From: Streptosporangiaceae bacterium
GTDB taxonomy: Bacteria; Actinomycetota; Actinomycetes; Streptosporangiales; Streptosporangiaceae
Length of the DNA: 33,766 nucleotides
Assembly (NCBI GenBank): GCA_030040155.1
Contig: JASHUG010000116.1
Span: 1 to 33,766 of the forward strand
Direction: 5' to 3'
A program made the translations under genes and the position numbers. The notes beneath the pieces are model-generated. The model did no database searches and had not been told where the DNA came from. It saw nothing but the letters and a program-made list of their open reading frames with translations. Shown here one piece after another: positions 8,963 to 20,582 of the stretch (within the stretch, counting starts at the first letter, position 1; every line of letters begins with the position of its first letter).

Positions 8963-10081
8963 GTGAGACGCACATTGAGGGCCGTCGTCGCACTAAGTGC
9001 GGTCGCTCTGCTCGCGGCCGCATGTAGTAGCGCGCCGAAGAGCACTCCGTCGGGCAGTTCGACGACGAGTTCGACCGCTAGCGCCAAGTTCCTGGGCTGC
9101 ATGGTCACCGACACCGGCGGCATCGACGACAAGTCGTTCAACCAATCCTCGTGGGCAGGCATGCATGCCGCCCAGGCCGCCGAGCCGTCCAAGATCCAGA
9201 TCACTTACCTGCCGTCTACGACCTCGGCCGACTACGCCTCCAACATCAGCACGTTCATCGGCCGCAAGTGCGGCATCATCGTCACCGTCGGCTATCTGAT
9301 GGCGGACGCCACCGAGGCCGCTGCCAAGGCGAACCCGAACCAGAAGTTCGCAATCGTCGACTGCTCGTACGCGTCTGAATGCCTGCCCTCTCCGAAGCTA
9401 GGCAATATCGACCAGCTGGTCTTCAACACGGTCCAGGATGGTTTCCTCGGCGGCTACCTCGCAGCCGGCATGACCAAGACGGGCATCGTCGCCACGTACG
9501 GGGGTGAGGACTTCGGCACGGTCACCATCTACGAGGACGGCTTCTGGGACGGCGTCGAGTACTACAACTCCCAGCATCACACCAACGTGAAGGTGCTCGG
9601 CTGGAGCGAGAAGTCCCAGCACGGCAGCTTCATCGGCAACTTCACCGACCTCGCCGCCGGCCAGGCGCTGACCAACACGTTCATCGGCGAGGGCGCTGAC
9701 ATCATCTTCCCGGTGGCCGGCGGCGTCGGCCTCGGCACCGCGAAGGCGATCCAGATCGCGGACTCATCCGGCAAGCACGTGCTGATGGAGTGGGTCGACA
9801 CCGACGGCTGCATCAGCGCGGCGCAGTACTGCAAGTACATGCTCACCAGCGTGACTAAGGGCATCGTCGCGGCGGTGAAGAACGCGGTCCTGTCGGCGGC
9901 GAACAACACCTGGGTCGCCGGTAACACCTACATCGGAACCCTGGCCAACGGCGGCGCCGTGATGTCCCCGTACCACGACCTGTCGTCGCAGGTGCCCGCT
10001 TCGCTAAAGGCTGAGATCTTGTCGCTGGAGCAGCAGATCGAGAACGGGACGATCAAGCCGGCCACCAAGAGCCCGGTCTGA
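8963..10081 (+). CDS. BMP family ABC transporter substrate-binding lipoprotein (nucleoside-type)
   Basis: GTG start with GAGGAGGT RBS; MRRTLRAVVALSAVALLAAACSS lipobox; GCMVTDTGGIDDKSFNQSSWAGM...GEGADIIFPVAGGVGLGTAKAI typical of the Bmp family. Confidence 0.93.
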   Translation: MRRTLRAVVALSAVALLAAACSSAPKSTPSGSSTTSSTASAKFLGCMVTDTGGIDDKSFNQSSWAGMHAAQAAEPSKIQITYLPSTTSADYASNISTFIGRKCGIIVTVGYLMADATEAAAKANPNQKFAIVDCSYASECLPSPKLGNIDQLVFNTVQDGFLGGYLAAGMTKTGIVATYGGEDFGTVTIYEDGFWDGVEYYNSQHHTNVKVLGWSEKSQHGSFIGNFTDLAAGQALTNTFIGEGADIIFPVAGGVGLGTAKAIQIADSSGKHVLMEWVDTDGCISAAQYCKYMLTSVTKGIVAAVKNAVLSAANNTWVAGNTYIGTLANGGAVMSPYHDLSSQVPASLKAEILSLEQQIENGTIKPATKSPV

Positions 10082-10119
10082 TCCTGATTTCTCCTAGTCA
10101 GAAGTCGGAACAGAGCCGT

Positions 10120-10149
10120 CCGGCGGCCCGGTCGTGACCGGGCCGCCGG
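10120..10149 (+). other. Intercistronic 14-bp perfect stem hairpin without U-tract
   Basis: CCGGCGGCCCGGTC-GT-GACCGGGCCGCCGG between the substrate-binding protein and ATPase genes. Confidence 0.75.
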
Positions 10150-10176
10150 GCGGCCGGGTGCATCTGGAGACAGTCG

Positions 10177-11871
10177 GTGAAGCTTGAACTGCGTGGTATT
10201 ACCAAGCGATTCGGCAGTCTCGTCGCCAACGACCACATCGACCTGGTCGTCCAGCCGGGCGAGATCCGGGCGCTGCTGGGTGAGAACGGCGCCGGCAAGA
10301 CCACGCTGATGAACGTCCTGTACGGGCTGTACCAGCCTGACGAGGGCGAGATTCTCATCGACGACCAGCCCGTACGGATCCGGTCGCCGAAGGACGCGAT
10401 CGGCGCCGGGATCGGCATGGTGCACCAGCACTTCATGCTGGTGCCGGTGTTCACCGTGGCCGAGAACGTGACGCTCGGCGCGGAGCCGACCCGGCGGCTC
10501 ACGCTGAAGCTGGGAAGCCGGAACGTCAGCATGCCGTCGCTCGGCCTGCTCGACCGGCGCCGGGCCCGGGCGTCAGTGCGCGACTTGTCGCAGCGCTTCG
10601 GGCTGCGCGTCGATCCCGACGCCTACGTCGAAGACCTGCCCGTGGGCGTGCAGCAGCGCGTCGAGATCATCAAGGCGCTGCTGCGGGATGCCAGCATCCT
10701 GGTCCTGGACGAGCCAACGGCGGTGCTGACCCCGAGCGAAACCGAGGACCTGTTCCAGATCATGCGCCAGCTCCGCGAGAGCGGCCGGTCGATCATCTTC
10801 ATCTCGCACAAGCTGCGTGAGGTCCAGGCCATCGCCGATAACATCACGGTCATCCGGCGCGGCAAGGTCGTGGCCGAGCGCCCGCCCTCGACCAGCGATG
10901 CAGAGCTGGCCGCGCTCATGGTCGGCCGGTCGGTGCAGCTGCGGGTGAGCAAGGAGGCGGCCAGGCCGGCCGGCGTGGTGCTCGACGTCCAGGATCTCAG
11001 CGTGCCGGCCGAGCACGGCGGCCTGGCGGTCGACTCTCTCTCCTTTGAGGTGCGCGGCGGCGAGATCCTCGGGATCGCGGGCGTGCAGGGCAACGGGCAG
11101 ACCGAGCTCTGCGAGGCGCTGATGGGCCTGCGCCCGGCCACCGGTTCGGTGGTGCTCGACGGCGCGGACATCGGCAGCGCCAGCACCCACGACCGGCTCC
11201 GGGCGGGCATCGGCTACATCCCGGAGGACCGGCAGGAGGACGGCCTGGTCGGGAGCTTCCCGGTCGCGGAAAACCTGATCCTGGATGTCTATGACCGGCC
11301 GCCGTATGCGGGCCGCCTCGCAATGAATCCCGAGGCGGTCAGGAAGTCGGCGCAGCACCTGGTCGAGGAGTATGACGTCCGCACCTCGTCGGTGCAGGCG
11401 AGGGCCGGGACGCTGTCCGGCGGCAATCAGCAGAAAGTTGTGGTCGCCAGGGAGCTCAGCCGGCCGAACAAGCTGCTGCTGGCCAGCCAGCCAACCAGGG
11501 GCCTGGATGTCGGCTCGATCGAGTTCGTGCACTCCGAGATCGTCAAGCAGCGCGATCAGGGGATCGCGGTGGTCATCATCTCGTCCGAGCTGGACGAGAT
11601 CTATGCCCTGTCGGACCGGATTGCGGTCATGTACGAGGGCAAGATCGTCGGCGTTCGCGCACCAGACGTCCCCGAGCAGGAGCTGGGTCTGCTGATGGCC
11701 GGGGCTGGCGCCGACGGGCAGGCGACCGGCGCGGAGGCGGCTGGCGCGCACGCGACCGGTGCCGAAGCGACTGTGGGCACCGCGCCCGGGCTCGACGCTG
11801 ACGAGGCCCTGGAGCTGCCGCAGGCGTCGGCCGGCCATACCGAGCCGCTAGCTGAGGAGGGCAAGCCGTGA
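10177..11871 (+). CDS. ABC transporter ATP-binding protein, two ABC domains (nucleoside/sugar importer type)
   Basis: [39 protein letters not shown]; second domain [35 protein letters not shown] start. Confidence 0.95.
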   Translation: MKLELRGITKRFGSLVANDHIDLVVQPGEIRALLGENGAGKTTLMNVLYGLYQPDEGEILIDDQPVRIRSPKDAIGAGIGMVHQHFMLVPVFTVAENVTLGAEPTRRLTLKLGSRNVSMPSLGLLDRRRARASVRDLSQRFGLRVDPDAYVEDLPVGVQQRVEIIKALLRDASILVLDEPTAVLTPSETEDLFQIMRQLRESGRSIIFISHKLREVQAIADNITVIRRGKVVAERPPSTSDAELAALMVGRSVQLRVSKEAARPAGVVLDVQDLSVPAEHGGLAVDSLSFEVRGGEILGIAGVQGNGQTELCEALMGLRPATGSVVLDGADIGSASTHDRLRAGIGYIPEDRQEDGLVGSFPVAENLILDVYDRPPYAGRLAMNPEAVRKSAQHLVEEYDVRTSSVQARAGTLSGGNQQKVVVARELSRPNKLLLASQPTRGLDVGSIEFVHSEIVKQRDQGIAVVIISSELDEIYALSDRIAVMYEGKIVGVRAPDVPEQELGLLMAGAGADGQATGAEAAGAHATGAEATVGTAPGLDADEALELPQASAGHTEPLAEEGKP

Positions 11872-13202
11872 GCGAGATCCCGGCCACCGGGCCCGATCCG
11901 GCGCCGGCCGCGACCGAGCCGGCTGCGGCCGAGCTAGGCCCGCCGGGCGACTCGGCTGGCCCGCGGCGCTCGCGGGCCTGGCTGACTACGGGTGTCCTCA
12001 TCCAGGCCGTCACGCAGGGCAGCTCGGCGGTCGTCACGATCCTTGCGATCTTCCTGGCGCTCGTCGTAGGCGGCGTGCTGATCGTCTTCAGCGACCCCGT
12101 CGTGACGCGGGCCTGGAGCTCGCTGTTCGTTGATCCCGGATACACGTTCGGGCAGACCTGGGACTCGGTGTCGTTCGCCTACTCGCAGATGTTCGAGGGC
12201 GCGATCCTCAATCCGTCCACGGTGAGCGCGGCCATCCACGGCGGGTCGATCGCGGCGATCTTCTATCCGCTGTCATCGACTTGCGCCCAGGCCACGCCGC
12301 TGATCCTCACCGGCCTATCGGTCGCGGTCGCGTTCCGGTGCGGCCTGTTCAACATCGGCGCCGCCGGGCAGTGGGTGGGCGGCGCGGTCGTCGCGACCTG
12401 GCTCGGCTTCGGCGTGAGCCTGCCGCCGTTTATCCACGTCGTCGTCTGCGTGGCCGGCGGCTTCGTCGGCGGCGCCGTGATCGGCTGGTTCGTCGGCCTG
12501 CTCAAGGCCAAGACAGGCGCGCACGAGGTCATCGTCACGATCATGCTGAACTACGTCATGTATGACCTCCTGTCCTACCTGCTGTCGCATCCGGCGATGC
12601 TCCAGCAGCCGGGCCAGACCAATGAGATCGCGCCGTTCGTCGACAACGACGCCAACCTTGCCCACGTCGGCGGGCCGCCGCCGCAGGTCGGGATCGGCTT
12701 CCTGATCGCCGTGGCGGCCGCAATCGCTTGCGCGTGGCTGCTGACGCGCACCACCACGGGCTTCCAGTTCCGCACGGTCGGCGCCAGCCCGAGCGCCGCC
12801 CGCACGGCCGGCATCAACGTCGAGCGGTCCTGGACGCTGGTGATGCTGCTCGCGGGCGGCCTGGCCGGGCTCTCCGCGGCGGCCATTGTCCTCGGCACCA
12901 ACACGCAGCTGACTTACAACAGTTACGGCACCTACGGCTCTGACGGCATCACGGTCGCGCTGCTCGGGCGGGCCAAGCCGATCGGCGTGATCTGGGCCGG
13001 GCTGCTGTTCGGCGCCCTGCACGTGGGCGGAACCTACGTGGAGGCGGCCACGCTCGGTAACGTCCCGGCCGACATCGTCCAGGTACTCGAGGGGTTGATC
13101 GTGCTGTTCGTGGCCGCACCCGCGCTGATCCGGGCCGTGTTCCGGCTGCGGTCCACATCTGGTACCGGCATGGAGGCCGTCGCGAAGGGATGGAACGGGT
13201 GA
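11868..13202 (+). CDS. ABC transporter permease (BPD_transp_2 type)
   Basis: 444 aa multi-[42 protein letters not shown] overlap with the upstream gene. Confidence 0.93.
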   Translation: MSEIPATGPDPAPAATEPAAAELGPPGDSAGPRRSRAWLTTGVLIQAVTQGSSAVVTILAIFLALVVGGVLIVFSDPVVTRAWSSLFVDPGYTFGQTWDSVSFAYSQMFEGAILNPSTVSAAIHGGSIAAIFYPLSSTCAQATPLILTGLSVAVAFRCGLFNIGAAGQWVGGAVVATWLGFGVSLPPFIHVVVCVAGGFVGGAVIGWFVGLLKAKTGAHEVIVTIMLNYVMYDLLSYLLSHPAMLQQPGQTNEIAPFVDNDANLAHVGGPPPQVGIGFLIAVAAAIACAWLLTRTTTGFQFRTVGASPSAARTAGINVERSWTLVMLLAGGLAGLSAAAIVLGTNTQLTYNSYGTYGSDGITVALLGRAKPIGVIWAGLLFGALHVGGTYVEAATLGNVPADIVQVLEGLIVLFVAAPALIRAVFRLRSTSGTGMEAVAKGWNG

Positions 13203-14467
13203 CCACACTGGCTGCCGCGGTACGCGCCGCCCCGCTGAGCACCGAACGCCGGCACGTCGCGGCGGTCACCTTTGCCGCGCTCGGGCTCATCAACATCCTG
13301 GTCTTCGGCATGCTCGCGCACCACGGCGACGCGGGATTTGCGCTGTCCGAGTCCGGGCTCGGGATGAGGATCCCGATCATCAGCGTCCCGGCGGCTCCGG
13401 CGTGCTACGTGCTGGGCGCGATCTGCCTCGGGCTCGGCGTCGTCCGGGAGACGGTGCCGGTCGGCGTCCGCGGCAAGCGGATCGCGATCGCCGTCGTGCT
13501 GCTCTGCTTCCTGCTGGCGCTGCTGTGCTGGGCCGACGCCGGAGCCATCCCGCTCAACGTGATCATCATCATGCAGGGCACCTGGGTCGCCTCCATCCCG
13601 CTGATCCTGGGCGCGCTCTCCGGTTGCCTGTGCGAACGATCCGGCGTGATTAACATCGCGATCGAGGGCCAGCTGCTGTTCGGCGCGTTCAGCGCCGCGA
13701 TCGTGGCCAGCGCGTTCGGCGGGGTGTGGGTGGGCTTGATCGCCGGATCGCTGACCGGCGGACTGGTCGGCCTGATGCTCGCGGTGTTCGCGATCACGTT
13801 CCTGATGGACCAGATCATCCTCGGCGTGGTCCTGAACGTCCTCGCGCTGGGGATGACCGACTACTTCTTCGACCGGCTGATGTCGACGAACCCTAACTAC
13901 AACACCGGGAACACATTCGCCATCCTCAAGATCCCCGGGCTGGCCGAGATCCCGGTGATCGGTCCGATCTTCTTCGACTCGAACGTCTTCCTCTACATCA
14001 CCTACGCCGCGATCATCGTGATCCAGATCGCCCTGTTCAGCAGCCGGTGGGGGCTGCGGGTGCGAGCCGTCGGCGAGCACCCGACCGCGGCCGACACGGT
14101 CGGCATCCCGGTGCTGTGGACGCGCTACCGCAACGTCATCCTCGGCGGCCTGGTCGCCGGCATCGGCGGCGCGTTCCTCACGGTCGGGTCGGTCGGCAGC
14201 TTCAGCCCGGATATGAGCTCGGGATTCGGGTATATCGCGCTGGCGGCACTCATCTTCGGCCGGTGGACGCCGCTCGGCGCGCTTGCCGCCTCGCTGCTGT
14301 TTGGTTTCTGCCTGGAACTGGCGCTCGTGCTGCCCACGGTGAACCCGGCGCTGCCAGCGCCGATCATGAACATGGCGCCGTACGTGGCCACGATCATCGC
14401 CGTGGCCGGCCTGGTCGGCAAGGTCAGGGCGCCCAAAGCCGACGGCCAGCCGTACATCAAGTCCTGA
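13190..14467 (+). CDS. ABC transporter permease (BPD_transp_2 type)
   Basis: 425 aa multi-TM; CERSGVINIAIEGQLLFGAFSAA, TFLMDQIILGVVLNVLALGMTDYFF; overlaps the preceding permease (start may be GTG at 13199). Confidence 0.93.
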   Translation: MERVTTLAAAVRAAPLSTERRHVAAVTFAALGLINILVFGMLAHHGDAGFALSESGLGMRIPIISVPAAPACYVLGAICLGLGVVRETVPVGVRGKRIAIAVVLLCFLLALLCWADAGAIPLNVIIIMQGTWVASIPLILGALSGCLCERSGVINIAIEGQLLFGAFSAAIVASAFGGVWVGLIAGSLTGGLVGLMLAVFAITFLMDQIILGVVLNVLALGMTDYFFDRLMSTNPNYNTGNTFAILKIPGLAEIPVIGPIFFDSNVFLYITYAAIIVIQIALFSSRWGLRVRAVGEHPTAADTVGIPVLWTRYRNVILGGLVAGIGGAFLTVGSVGSFSPDMSSGFGYIALAALIFGRWTPLGALAASLLFGFCLELALVLPTVNPALPAPIMNMAPYVATIIAVAGLVGKVRAPKADGQPYIKS

Positions 14468-14479
14468 CGGGAAGCCGAG

Positions 14480-14912
14480 ATGGACGTCGACTGGGCAGCA
14501 CTGCGCGCTGCGGCCGCCGCGGCGGCCAGCCGCGCGTACGCCCCGTACTCGGGCCTGCGCGTCGGAGCCGCCGGCCAGGACGACACTGGCACGGTCGTGA
14601 CGGGCTGCAACGTCGAGAACGCGTCCTACGGGCTGACCCTGTGCGCCGAGTGCGGCCTGGTCAGCGCGCGGCACGCGACCGGCCTCGGGCGGCTGGTGGC
14701 GGTCAGCGTGGTCGCCGGCGACGGCGCCCCGCTTGTCCCGTGCGGTCGCTGCCGTCAGCTGCTGCTGGAGGCCGGCGGACCTGAGCTGCTGCTGGACGCC
14801 GACGACGGCCCCGTCCGCCTCGGCGACCTGTTGCCGGGCGCCTTCACGGCCGGTGACCTGACGGCCCGGTCGGCGGGGGGTCTCGGGAGGTCGTCCCCCC
14901 AGGCCAGCACGG

Positions 14913-14929
<17 letters not shown>
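14480..14929 (+). CDS. cdd: Cytidine deaminase
   Basis: SRAYAPYSGLRVGAA, GCNVENASYGLTLCAECG, PCGRCRQLLLE zinc motifs; overlaps the next ORF. Confidence 0.94.
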
Positions 14930-16223
<1,294 letters not shown>

Positions 16224-16242
16224 GGCAAGGTAACGTCGGACG

Positions 16243-17220
16243 GTGGGCATCGAATCTCTTGACCGGCTTGCCCCTGGCCGGGCCGAATTCGACGTCGCCG
16301 AGGTCGCGACGTCCGATGCGGGACTGCGCCAGGTCCTGCACGGTCTCCCCGGCGTGGACCAGGTCGGCGTGCAGGAACGAGTCGCGGGGCTGGCCACTCG
16401 TTCCGTCAAGAAGGATTCCAAGCTGAGGGCGCTTGACCTGGCGATCAGGATGGTTGACCTGACCACGCTCGAGGGAGCAGATACGCCGGGCAAGGTGACG
16501 GCGATGTGCGCGAAGGCGCGGCATCCCGATCTTGCTGACCCGCCCGCGCCGCCCGTGGCCGCGGTCTGCGTCTACCCCGACCTCGTGCCGGTCGCCCGGG
16601 CCGGGGTGGCCGGCAGCGACGTCGCCGTCGCGTCGGTCGCGACCGCATTCCCGTCGGGCCGCGCGTCGCTGGCCGTGAAACTGGCCGACGTCCGGGACGC
16701 CGTGTCCGCCGGAGCGGACGAGGTCGACATGGTGATCGACCGCGGCGCGTTCCTGGCCGGCCGGTACGGCCAGGTGTACGCGGAGATCAGGGCCGTGCGC
16801 GAGGCCTGCGGCCCGGCGCACCTGAAGGTGATCCTGGAGACCGGCGAACTCGCCACGCTCGACAACGTGTCCCGCGCTTCCTGGCTGGCCATGATGGCGG
16901 GCGCCGATTTCATCAAGACGTCCACCGGGAAGGTCACTCCCGCCGCAACGCCGGCCGTTGCGCTGGTGATGCTGGCGGCAGTCAGGGACTTCGAGCTGAC
17001 CGCCGGCCGCCGGGTCGGCGTCAAGGTGGCCGGCGGGATCCGCACGGCCAAGGACGCCATCCGGTACCTGGTGCTGGTGAACGAGACCGCGGGCCCGGCC
17101 TGGCTGACCCCGCGACTGTTCAGGATTGGCGCGTCCACCTTGCTCAACGACCTGCTCATGCAGCGCACCAAGCAGCGGACCGGCCGGTACTCGGGCCCCG
17201 ACTATTTCACCGTGGACTGA
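16243..17220 (+). CDS. deoC: Deoxyribose-phosphate aldolase
   Basis: AVCVYPDLVPVAR, VASVATAFPSG, ADEVDMVIDRGAFL, LKVILETGEL, GADFIKTSTGKV, VGVKVAGGIRT; GTG start. Confidence 0.95.
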   Translation: MGIESLDRLAPGRAEFDVAEVATSDAGLRQVLHGLPGVDQVGVQERVAGLATRSVKKDSKLRALDLAIRMVDLTTLEGADTPGKVTAMCAKARHPDLADPPAPPVAAVCVYPDLVPVARAGVAGSDVAVASVATAFPSGRASLAVKLADVRDAVSAGADEVDMVIDRGAFLAGRYGQVYAEIRAVREACGPAHLKVILETGELATLDNVSRASWLAMMAGADFIKTSTGKVTPAATPAVALVMLAAVRDFELTAGRRVGVKVAGGIRTAKDAIRYLVLVNETAGPAWLTPRLFRIGASTLLNDLLMQRTKQRTGRYSGPDYFTVD

Positions 17221-17221
17221 C

Positions 17222-18703
17222 ATGAGCGCGATCGAGCCGACGCAGGCCGCCCCTGCGGACCAGGACGCGCTGGCATGGGAGTACGCGCCCGCGCCTGAAT
17301 CGCGCGACATCGTCACGATCGCGCCGCAGTACGGGCTGTTCATCGACGGGGAGTTCCGGCCGGCCGCCGAGGGTGCGACGTTTGCGACTTTGAACCCGGC
17401 CAGCGAGGAGAAGCTGGCCGAGGTCGCGAAGGCCGGCCCCGCGGACGTCGATGCCGCGGTCACGGCGGCCCGCCACGCCTACGACCGGGTCTGGGGTCCG
17501 ATGCCGGGCGCCGAGCGGGCCAAGTACCTGTACCGGATCGCGCGGGTGCTGCAGGAGCGCGCCCGCGAGTTCGCCGTGCTGGAGAGCCTGGACAACGGCA
17601 AGCCGATCCGCGAGACGCGGGATGTCGACATCCCCCTGGCCGCCGCGCACTTCTTCTACTACGCGGGCTGGGCCGACAAGCTGGAGTACGCCGGGTTCGG
17701 TCTCGACCCGCGTCCGCTCGGCGTCGCGGGCCAGGTGATCCCGTGGAACTTCCCGCTGCTGATGGCAGCGTGGAAGCTCGCCCCGGCGCTGGCCGCCGGC
17801 AACACGTGCGTGCTCAAGCCCGCGGAGACGACGCCGCTGACCGCCTTGCTGCTCGCCGAGGTCTGCCAGCAAGTCGGCCTGCCGCCGGGCGTCGTCAACG
17901 TGCTGACCGGCGCCGGCGAGACCGGCGCCGCGGTGGTCACGCACCCGGACATCGACAAGATCGCCTTCACCGGGTCCACCGAGGTGGGCAAGCAGATCGC
18001 CGCGGCGGCGGCCGGGACGAGCAAGAAGGTCACGCTGGAACTGGGCGGCAAGGCGGCGAACGTCGTTTTCGATGACGCCCCGGTTGAGCAGGCGGTCGAG
18101 GGCATCGTCAACGGCATCTTCTTCAACCAGGGGCACGTCTGCTGCGCCGGCTCCCGGCTGCTGGTGCAGGAGTCCGTCGCCGACATCGTCGTGGAACGGC
18201 TGCAGCGACGGCTCACCACGCTGCGGCTCGGCGACCCGCTGGACAAGAACACCGACATCGGCGCGATCAACTCGCGTGAGCAGCTCGATAAGATCACCGA
18301 GCTGTCGGCGGCCGGTGATGCCGAGGGCGCGCGGCGCTGGTCGCCACCGTGCCCGCTGCCCGGCCGCGGGTACTGGTTCCCGCCAACGGTGTTCACCGGG
18401 GTGAGCCAGTCGCATCGCATCGCGCGGGAAGAGATCTTCGGCCCGGTGCTATCAGTCCTCACGTTCCGCACTCCGGAGGAGGCCGTGGCCAAGGCGAACA
18501 ACACACCGTACGGGCTGTCGGCCGGCATCTGGACCGACAAGGGCAGCCGGATCCTCTGGATGGCGCAGCGCTTGCGGGCCGGGGTGGTGTGGGCCAACAC
18601 CTACAACCGGTTCGACCCGGCGAGCCCGTTCGGCGGCTACCAGGAGTCCGGTTACGGACGGGAGGGCGGCAGGCACGGCCTGGCCGCGTACCTCGATGCC
18701 TGA
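17222..18703 (+). CDS. Aldehyde dehydrogenase family protein (catalytically complete)
   Basis: IPWNFPLLMAAWKLAPALAAGNTCVLKPAE, FTGSTEVGKQI, ELGGKAANVVFDDA, FFNQGHVCCAGSRL (catalytic Cys), EEIFGPVLSV. Start ATG at 17222. Confidence 0.94.
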   Translation: MSAIEPTQAAPADQDALAWEYAPAPESRDIVTIAPQYGLFIDGEFRPAAEGATFATLNPASEEKLAEVAKAGPADVDAAVTAARHAYDRVWGPMPGAERAKYLYRIARVLQERAREFAVLESLDNGKPIRETRDVDIPLAAAHFFYYAGWADKLEYAGFGLDPRPLGVAGQVIPWNFPLLMAAWKLAPALAAGNTCVLKPAETTPLTALLLAEVCQQVGLPPGVVNVLTGAGETGAAVVTHPDIDKIAFTGSTEVGKQIAAAAAGTSKKVTLELGGKAANVVFDDAPVEQAVEGIVNGIFFNQGHVCCAGSRLLVQESVADIVVERLQRRLTTLRLGDPLDKNTDIGAINSREQLDKITELSAAGDAEGARRWSPPCPLPGRGYWFPPTVFTGVSQSHRIAREEIFGPVLSVLTFRTPEEAVAKANNTPYGLSAGIWTDKGSRILWMAQRLRAGVVWANTYNRFDPASPFGGYQESGYGREGGRHGLAAYLDA

Positions 18704-19580
18704 CCGCGCGAACGGAGACCGCCCGCAGACCCGGCTCGGCGTCCGCAAGACCTACAAGCTGTTCATCGGCGGTGCCTTCCCGCGCTCGGAGTCGGGACGG
18801 TCGTACCCGGTGCACTCGCCCGGTGGCGACCTGCTGGCTTTCGCCGCGAAGGCATCCCGCAAGGACCTGCGGGACGCGGTCGTGGCCGCGCGGGGCGCGT
18901 TCGCGGGCTGGTCAGGTGCCACCGCTTATAACCGCGGCCAGGTGCTCTACCGCGTCGCCGAGCTGATGGAAGGCCGCGCGGCCCAGTTTGCCGCCGAGGT
19001 CAAGGCGGCCGAAGGCCTGCGCCGCGGCCCGGCTGATGCCGTCGTCGCGGCGGCGATCGACCGCTGGGTGTGGTACGCGGGCTGGAGCGACAAGGTGGCG
19101 CAGGTGGCAGGCGCCGCCAATCCGGTGGCCGGCCCGTACTTCAATTTCAGCGTGCCCGAACCGACCGGCGTCGTCGCCGTGCTCGCGCCGGCCGAGTCGA
19201 GCCTGCTCGGGCTGGTCAGCGTGCTCGCGCCGGCGATCGTCACGGGCAACACCGCCGTCGTCGTGGCCAGCGAGCACCGCCCGCTGCCGTCGGTCACGCT
19301 GGCGGAGGTGCTGGCTACCTCGGACGTGCCGCCTGGCGTGGTCAACGTGCTCACGGGCATCCGGGCTGAGCTCGCGCCGGTCGCCGCCGCGCACATGGAC
19401 GTGAACGCTCTCGATGTCACCGGCGCTCCGCTGGGGGAACGAGGGGCGCTCCAGGTTGCCGCCGCCTGCAACCTCAAGCGCGTCTACGCCGATCACGAGC
19501 GGTGGGACGAACCGCCCGGCACCCGGCGGCTGCTGTCACCGCTGGAGATCAAGACCGTCTGGCATCCGGCTGGTATCTGA
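18696..19580 (+). CDS. Aldehyde dehydrogenase-like protein lacking the catalytic domain
   Basis: 294 aa aligned by eye to the ALDH N-terminal nucleotide-binding region (GVVAVLAPAESSLLGLVSVLAPAIVTGNTAVVVASEHRPLPSVTLAEVL, PPGVVNVLTG); ends without the ELGGK and catalytic Cys blocks; 8-bp overlap (ATGCCTGA) with the upstream ALDH. Confidence 0.88.
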   Translation: MPDRANGDRPQTRLGVRKTYKLFIGGAFPRSESGRSYPVHSPGGDLLAFAAKASRKDLRDAVVAARGAFAGWSGATAYNRGQVLYRVAELMEGRAAQFAAEVKAAEGLRRGPADAVVAAAIDRWVWYAGWSDKVAQVAGAANPVAGPYFNFSVPEPTGVVAVLAPAESSLLGLVSVLAPAIVTGNTAVVVASEHRPLPSVTLAEVLATSDVPPGVVNVLTGIRAELAPVAAAHMDVNALDVTGAPLGERGALQVAAACNLKRVYADHERWDEPPGTRRLLSPLEIKTVWHPAGI

Positions 19581-19590
19581 GCGTCGCCCG

Positions 19591-20517
19591 TCACCCCGCG
19601 CGCCGGCGCGCGTCGATCTGCCGCTCCGCCTGCGCCAGGATCCCGGTCACCTCGCGGCCGAAATGCACGTCGCAGGGGTGCGAGAGCCGGCCCGACCGCA
19701 CGTTGTCGGCCAGTTCGGTTAGCGCGGTCCGCAGCGCCGCGGCCGGCTCGGCGGTCTCGCCCGGCGCGGCCGACCGACCCGACCGACCCCACACGGACAG
19801 CTCGAGGCCATCAGCGGAAGGCGGGCCGTTGACCGTGACGGTCACGGTGCTGGTCGGCCCGCCGGAATGGTGCAGGACGAGGTGCGACACGTCGGCCGGA
19901 CCGGCGTCGGCGGTGACGCCTGCAACCGGGCCGAGACTGGCCGACAGCAGCGAGACCGCGTGCGGCCCTAGATCCCACAGGCCGCCCTTCTCGTGTCGCC
20001 ACGGCGTATCGAACGGGCTGGACTCTGCCAGCGCCGACCCGAGCCAGACCGCGTATCCGCCGGTCCAGGTCTTGCCCGCGACCTCGGCCAGCCAGGCCCT
20101 GACGTCAGGCTGGAACCGGGCGGTGAAGAACACGACCGATGCCACCTGCGCGTCGTCGACCGCCTGCGCCAGCGCGGCGGCCGCGCCGTCGCTGGTCGCG
20201 ACCGGCTTCTCCAGGAGCAGGTGCCGCCCGGCGTTGGCCGCCCGGAGCGCGAGATCGCTCTGGACGTCCGGCGGCACGCAGAAGGCCACCGCGTCCACGT
20301 CGGCCAGCAACGTCCCCACGTCGCTGTGCGCCGTCGCGCCGAACGCGTCGGCGATGGCGCCCGCCGCCAGCGGGTTCCGCCCCCAGACAGCGGTGAACTC
20401 GATGCCCGGAGTGGACGCGAGGGCCGGCCCGTGCACTGTCTGCGCCCAGTAGCCAGTGCCGACCAGGCCGAATCGGAGCGAGCGTCCAGGCGAGCCCGCG
20501 AAGGACCTATCCGTCAT
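19591..20517 (-). CDS. Gfo/Idh/MocA family oxidoreductase
   Basis: LRFGLVGTGYWAQTVHGPAL, DAVAFCVPPDVQSDLALRAANAGRHLLLEKPVATS (EKP motif). Confidence 0.93.
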   Translation of the reverse strand: MTDRSFAGSPGRSLRFGLVGTGYWAQTVHGPALASTPGIEFTAVWGRNPLAAGAIADAFGATAHSDVGTLLADVDAVAFCVPPDVQSDLALRAANAGRHLLLEKPVATSDGAAAALAQAVDDAQVASVVFFTARFQPDVRAWLAEVAGKTWTGGYAVWLGSALAESSPFDTPWRHEKGGLWDLGPHAVSLLSASLGPVAGVTADAGPADVSHLVLHHSGGPTSTVTVTVNGPPSADGLELSVWGRSGRSAAPGETAEPAAALRTALTELADNVRSGRLSHPCDVHFGREVTGILAQAERQIDARRRAG

Positions 20518-20582
20518 CCGGGCAAGGATGCCAGAGCATCACCTGGACGGTCCAGCCCGCGGCCGCGCTCACGCTGACGGGT

